Part shown: positions 63,809 to 64,000 of the stretch, in pieces
How the letters are laid out: each line of letters opens with the position of its first letter
Numbering within the stretch: the first letter of the stretch is position 1
Source of the DNA: Aeribacillus composti
GTDB taxonomy: Bacteria > Bacillota > Bacilli > Bacillales > Aeribacillaceae
DNA length: 64,000 nucleotides
Direction of reading: 5' to 3'
Assembly: GCF_007827555.1 (NCBI RefSeq)
Contig: NZ_VISS01000009.1
Span: 38,172-102,171 of the forward strand
Made by a program: the position numbers and the translations under genes
The notes under the pieces: generated by a model
Seen by the model: only the letters and a program-made list of their open reading frames with translations
Databases searched by the model: none
Told to the model about the DNA's origin: nothing

Positions 63809-64000
63809 TTATGTAATAAGCTCCTGTTCCCTTTTAAAATACCAATAATTTACATTTATAGGTAAATCAAAATTTGAAGACAAATAATTAATGATACACT
63901 TAGTTCCAAAATCTAATTCAGAACTGACAATAATGATTTGATGTGATTCATTAATCTCCTCACCGTAAAGTTGAACAAGATAAAATAAAGAATGAGGGTA
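63809..64000 (-). CDS. C-terminal end of an unidentified protein, possibly nuclease-related
   Basis: 63 residues before the stop, cut by the window edge: HQIIIVSSELDFGTKCIINY, LSSNFDLPINVNYWYFKR, ending EQELIT. The SSELDxxTKxIINYL...PINV pattern resembles the C-terminal part of predicted DUF91/NucS-like nuclease proteins that are frequent in defence islands. This is an inference from pattern only. It ends 207 bp before the four-gene operon and points the same way. Confidence 0.6.
   Translation of the reverse strand, partial: YPHSLFYLVQLYGEEINESHQIIIVSSELDFGTKCIINYLSSNFDLPINVNYWYFKREQELIT

Overview
The window is chromosomal DNA of an endospore-forming Bacillaceae bacterium (Bacillus / Caldibacillus / Parageobacillus type). 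Genes have strong GGAGG-type ribosome binding sites, several TTG starts and moderately AT-rich DNA. Near-textbook Bacillus regulatory sites are present: catabolite responsive elements, a Zur box, a BirA operator and a c-di-GMP-I riboswitch. I cannot name a species. No rRNA or tRNA genes were seen. Most genes lie on the minus strand.

Layout. 1-2.4 kb: a coiled-coil protein made of 63-bp repeats (cut by the window edge) and a lone type I methyltransferase, hsdM. 2.9-7.1 kb: two small acidic proteins, a chemotaxis receptor without a sensor domain, a c-di-GMP-I riboswitch with terminator, an ABC ATPase relic and a Gly/Phe/Tyr-rich protein. 7.7-9.8 kb: a visibly GC-richer block (flavin monooxygenase, VOC protein, SRPBCC protein). 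10-16 kb: ~85-bp degenerate repeats, a QOR2-type quinone reductase, an OsmC protein, decayed genes and an aldehyde dehydrogenase. 17-27.6 kb: a catabolic cluster (BCCT transporter, two alcohol dehydrogenases, two aldehyde dehydrogenases, an aspartase/fumarase-family lyase, an enolase-superfamily enzyme) with a divergent AraC regulator and CRE sites; its substrate is not evident.

28.7-43.4 kb is a defence island: a complete type I restriction system (hsdRMS) next to a complete type II Wadjet system (jetABCD). Around 43.5-46.3 kb lies mobile debris with a PemK/MazF-type toxin, an apparent non-coding RNA locus of two related hairpin modules, and a decayed second copy of part of jetA. 46.3-54.5 kb holds a thioredoxin-like protein, glycolate oxidase glcD-glcF with a CdaR-type regulator, and an amidohydrolase / DUF59 / DJ-1 operon next to a broken flavoprotein gene.

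54.8-57.0 kb is a zinc-starvation operon: a perfect Zur box, a COG0523 GTPase, a dCTP deaminase and a broken copy of the zinc-independent ribosomal protein S14. 57-59.7 kb is bioY-bioD-bioA under a BirA operator. 59.9-63.6 kb is a compact four-gene operon: a winged-helix/Panacea-like protein, a small PD-(D/E)XK-like protein, a tRNA-guanine-transglycosylase-like protein with a CxCxxC site, and a SIR2 protein. It looks like an immunity system that I cannot match to a described one and is the best candidate for something new. Four copies of a ~120-bp MITE-like element with GGGGCTGTC ends are scattered through the window, one directly beside this operon.
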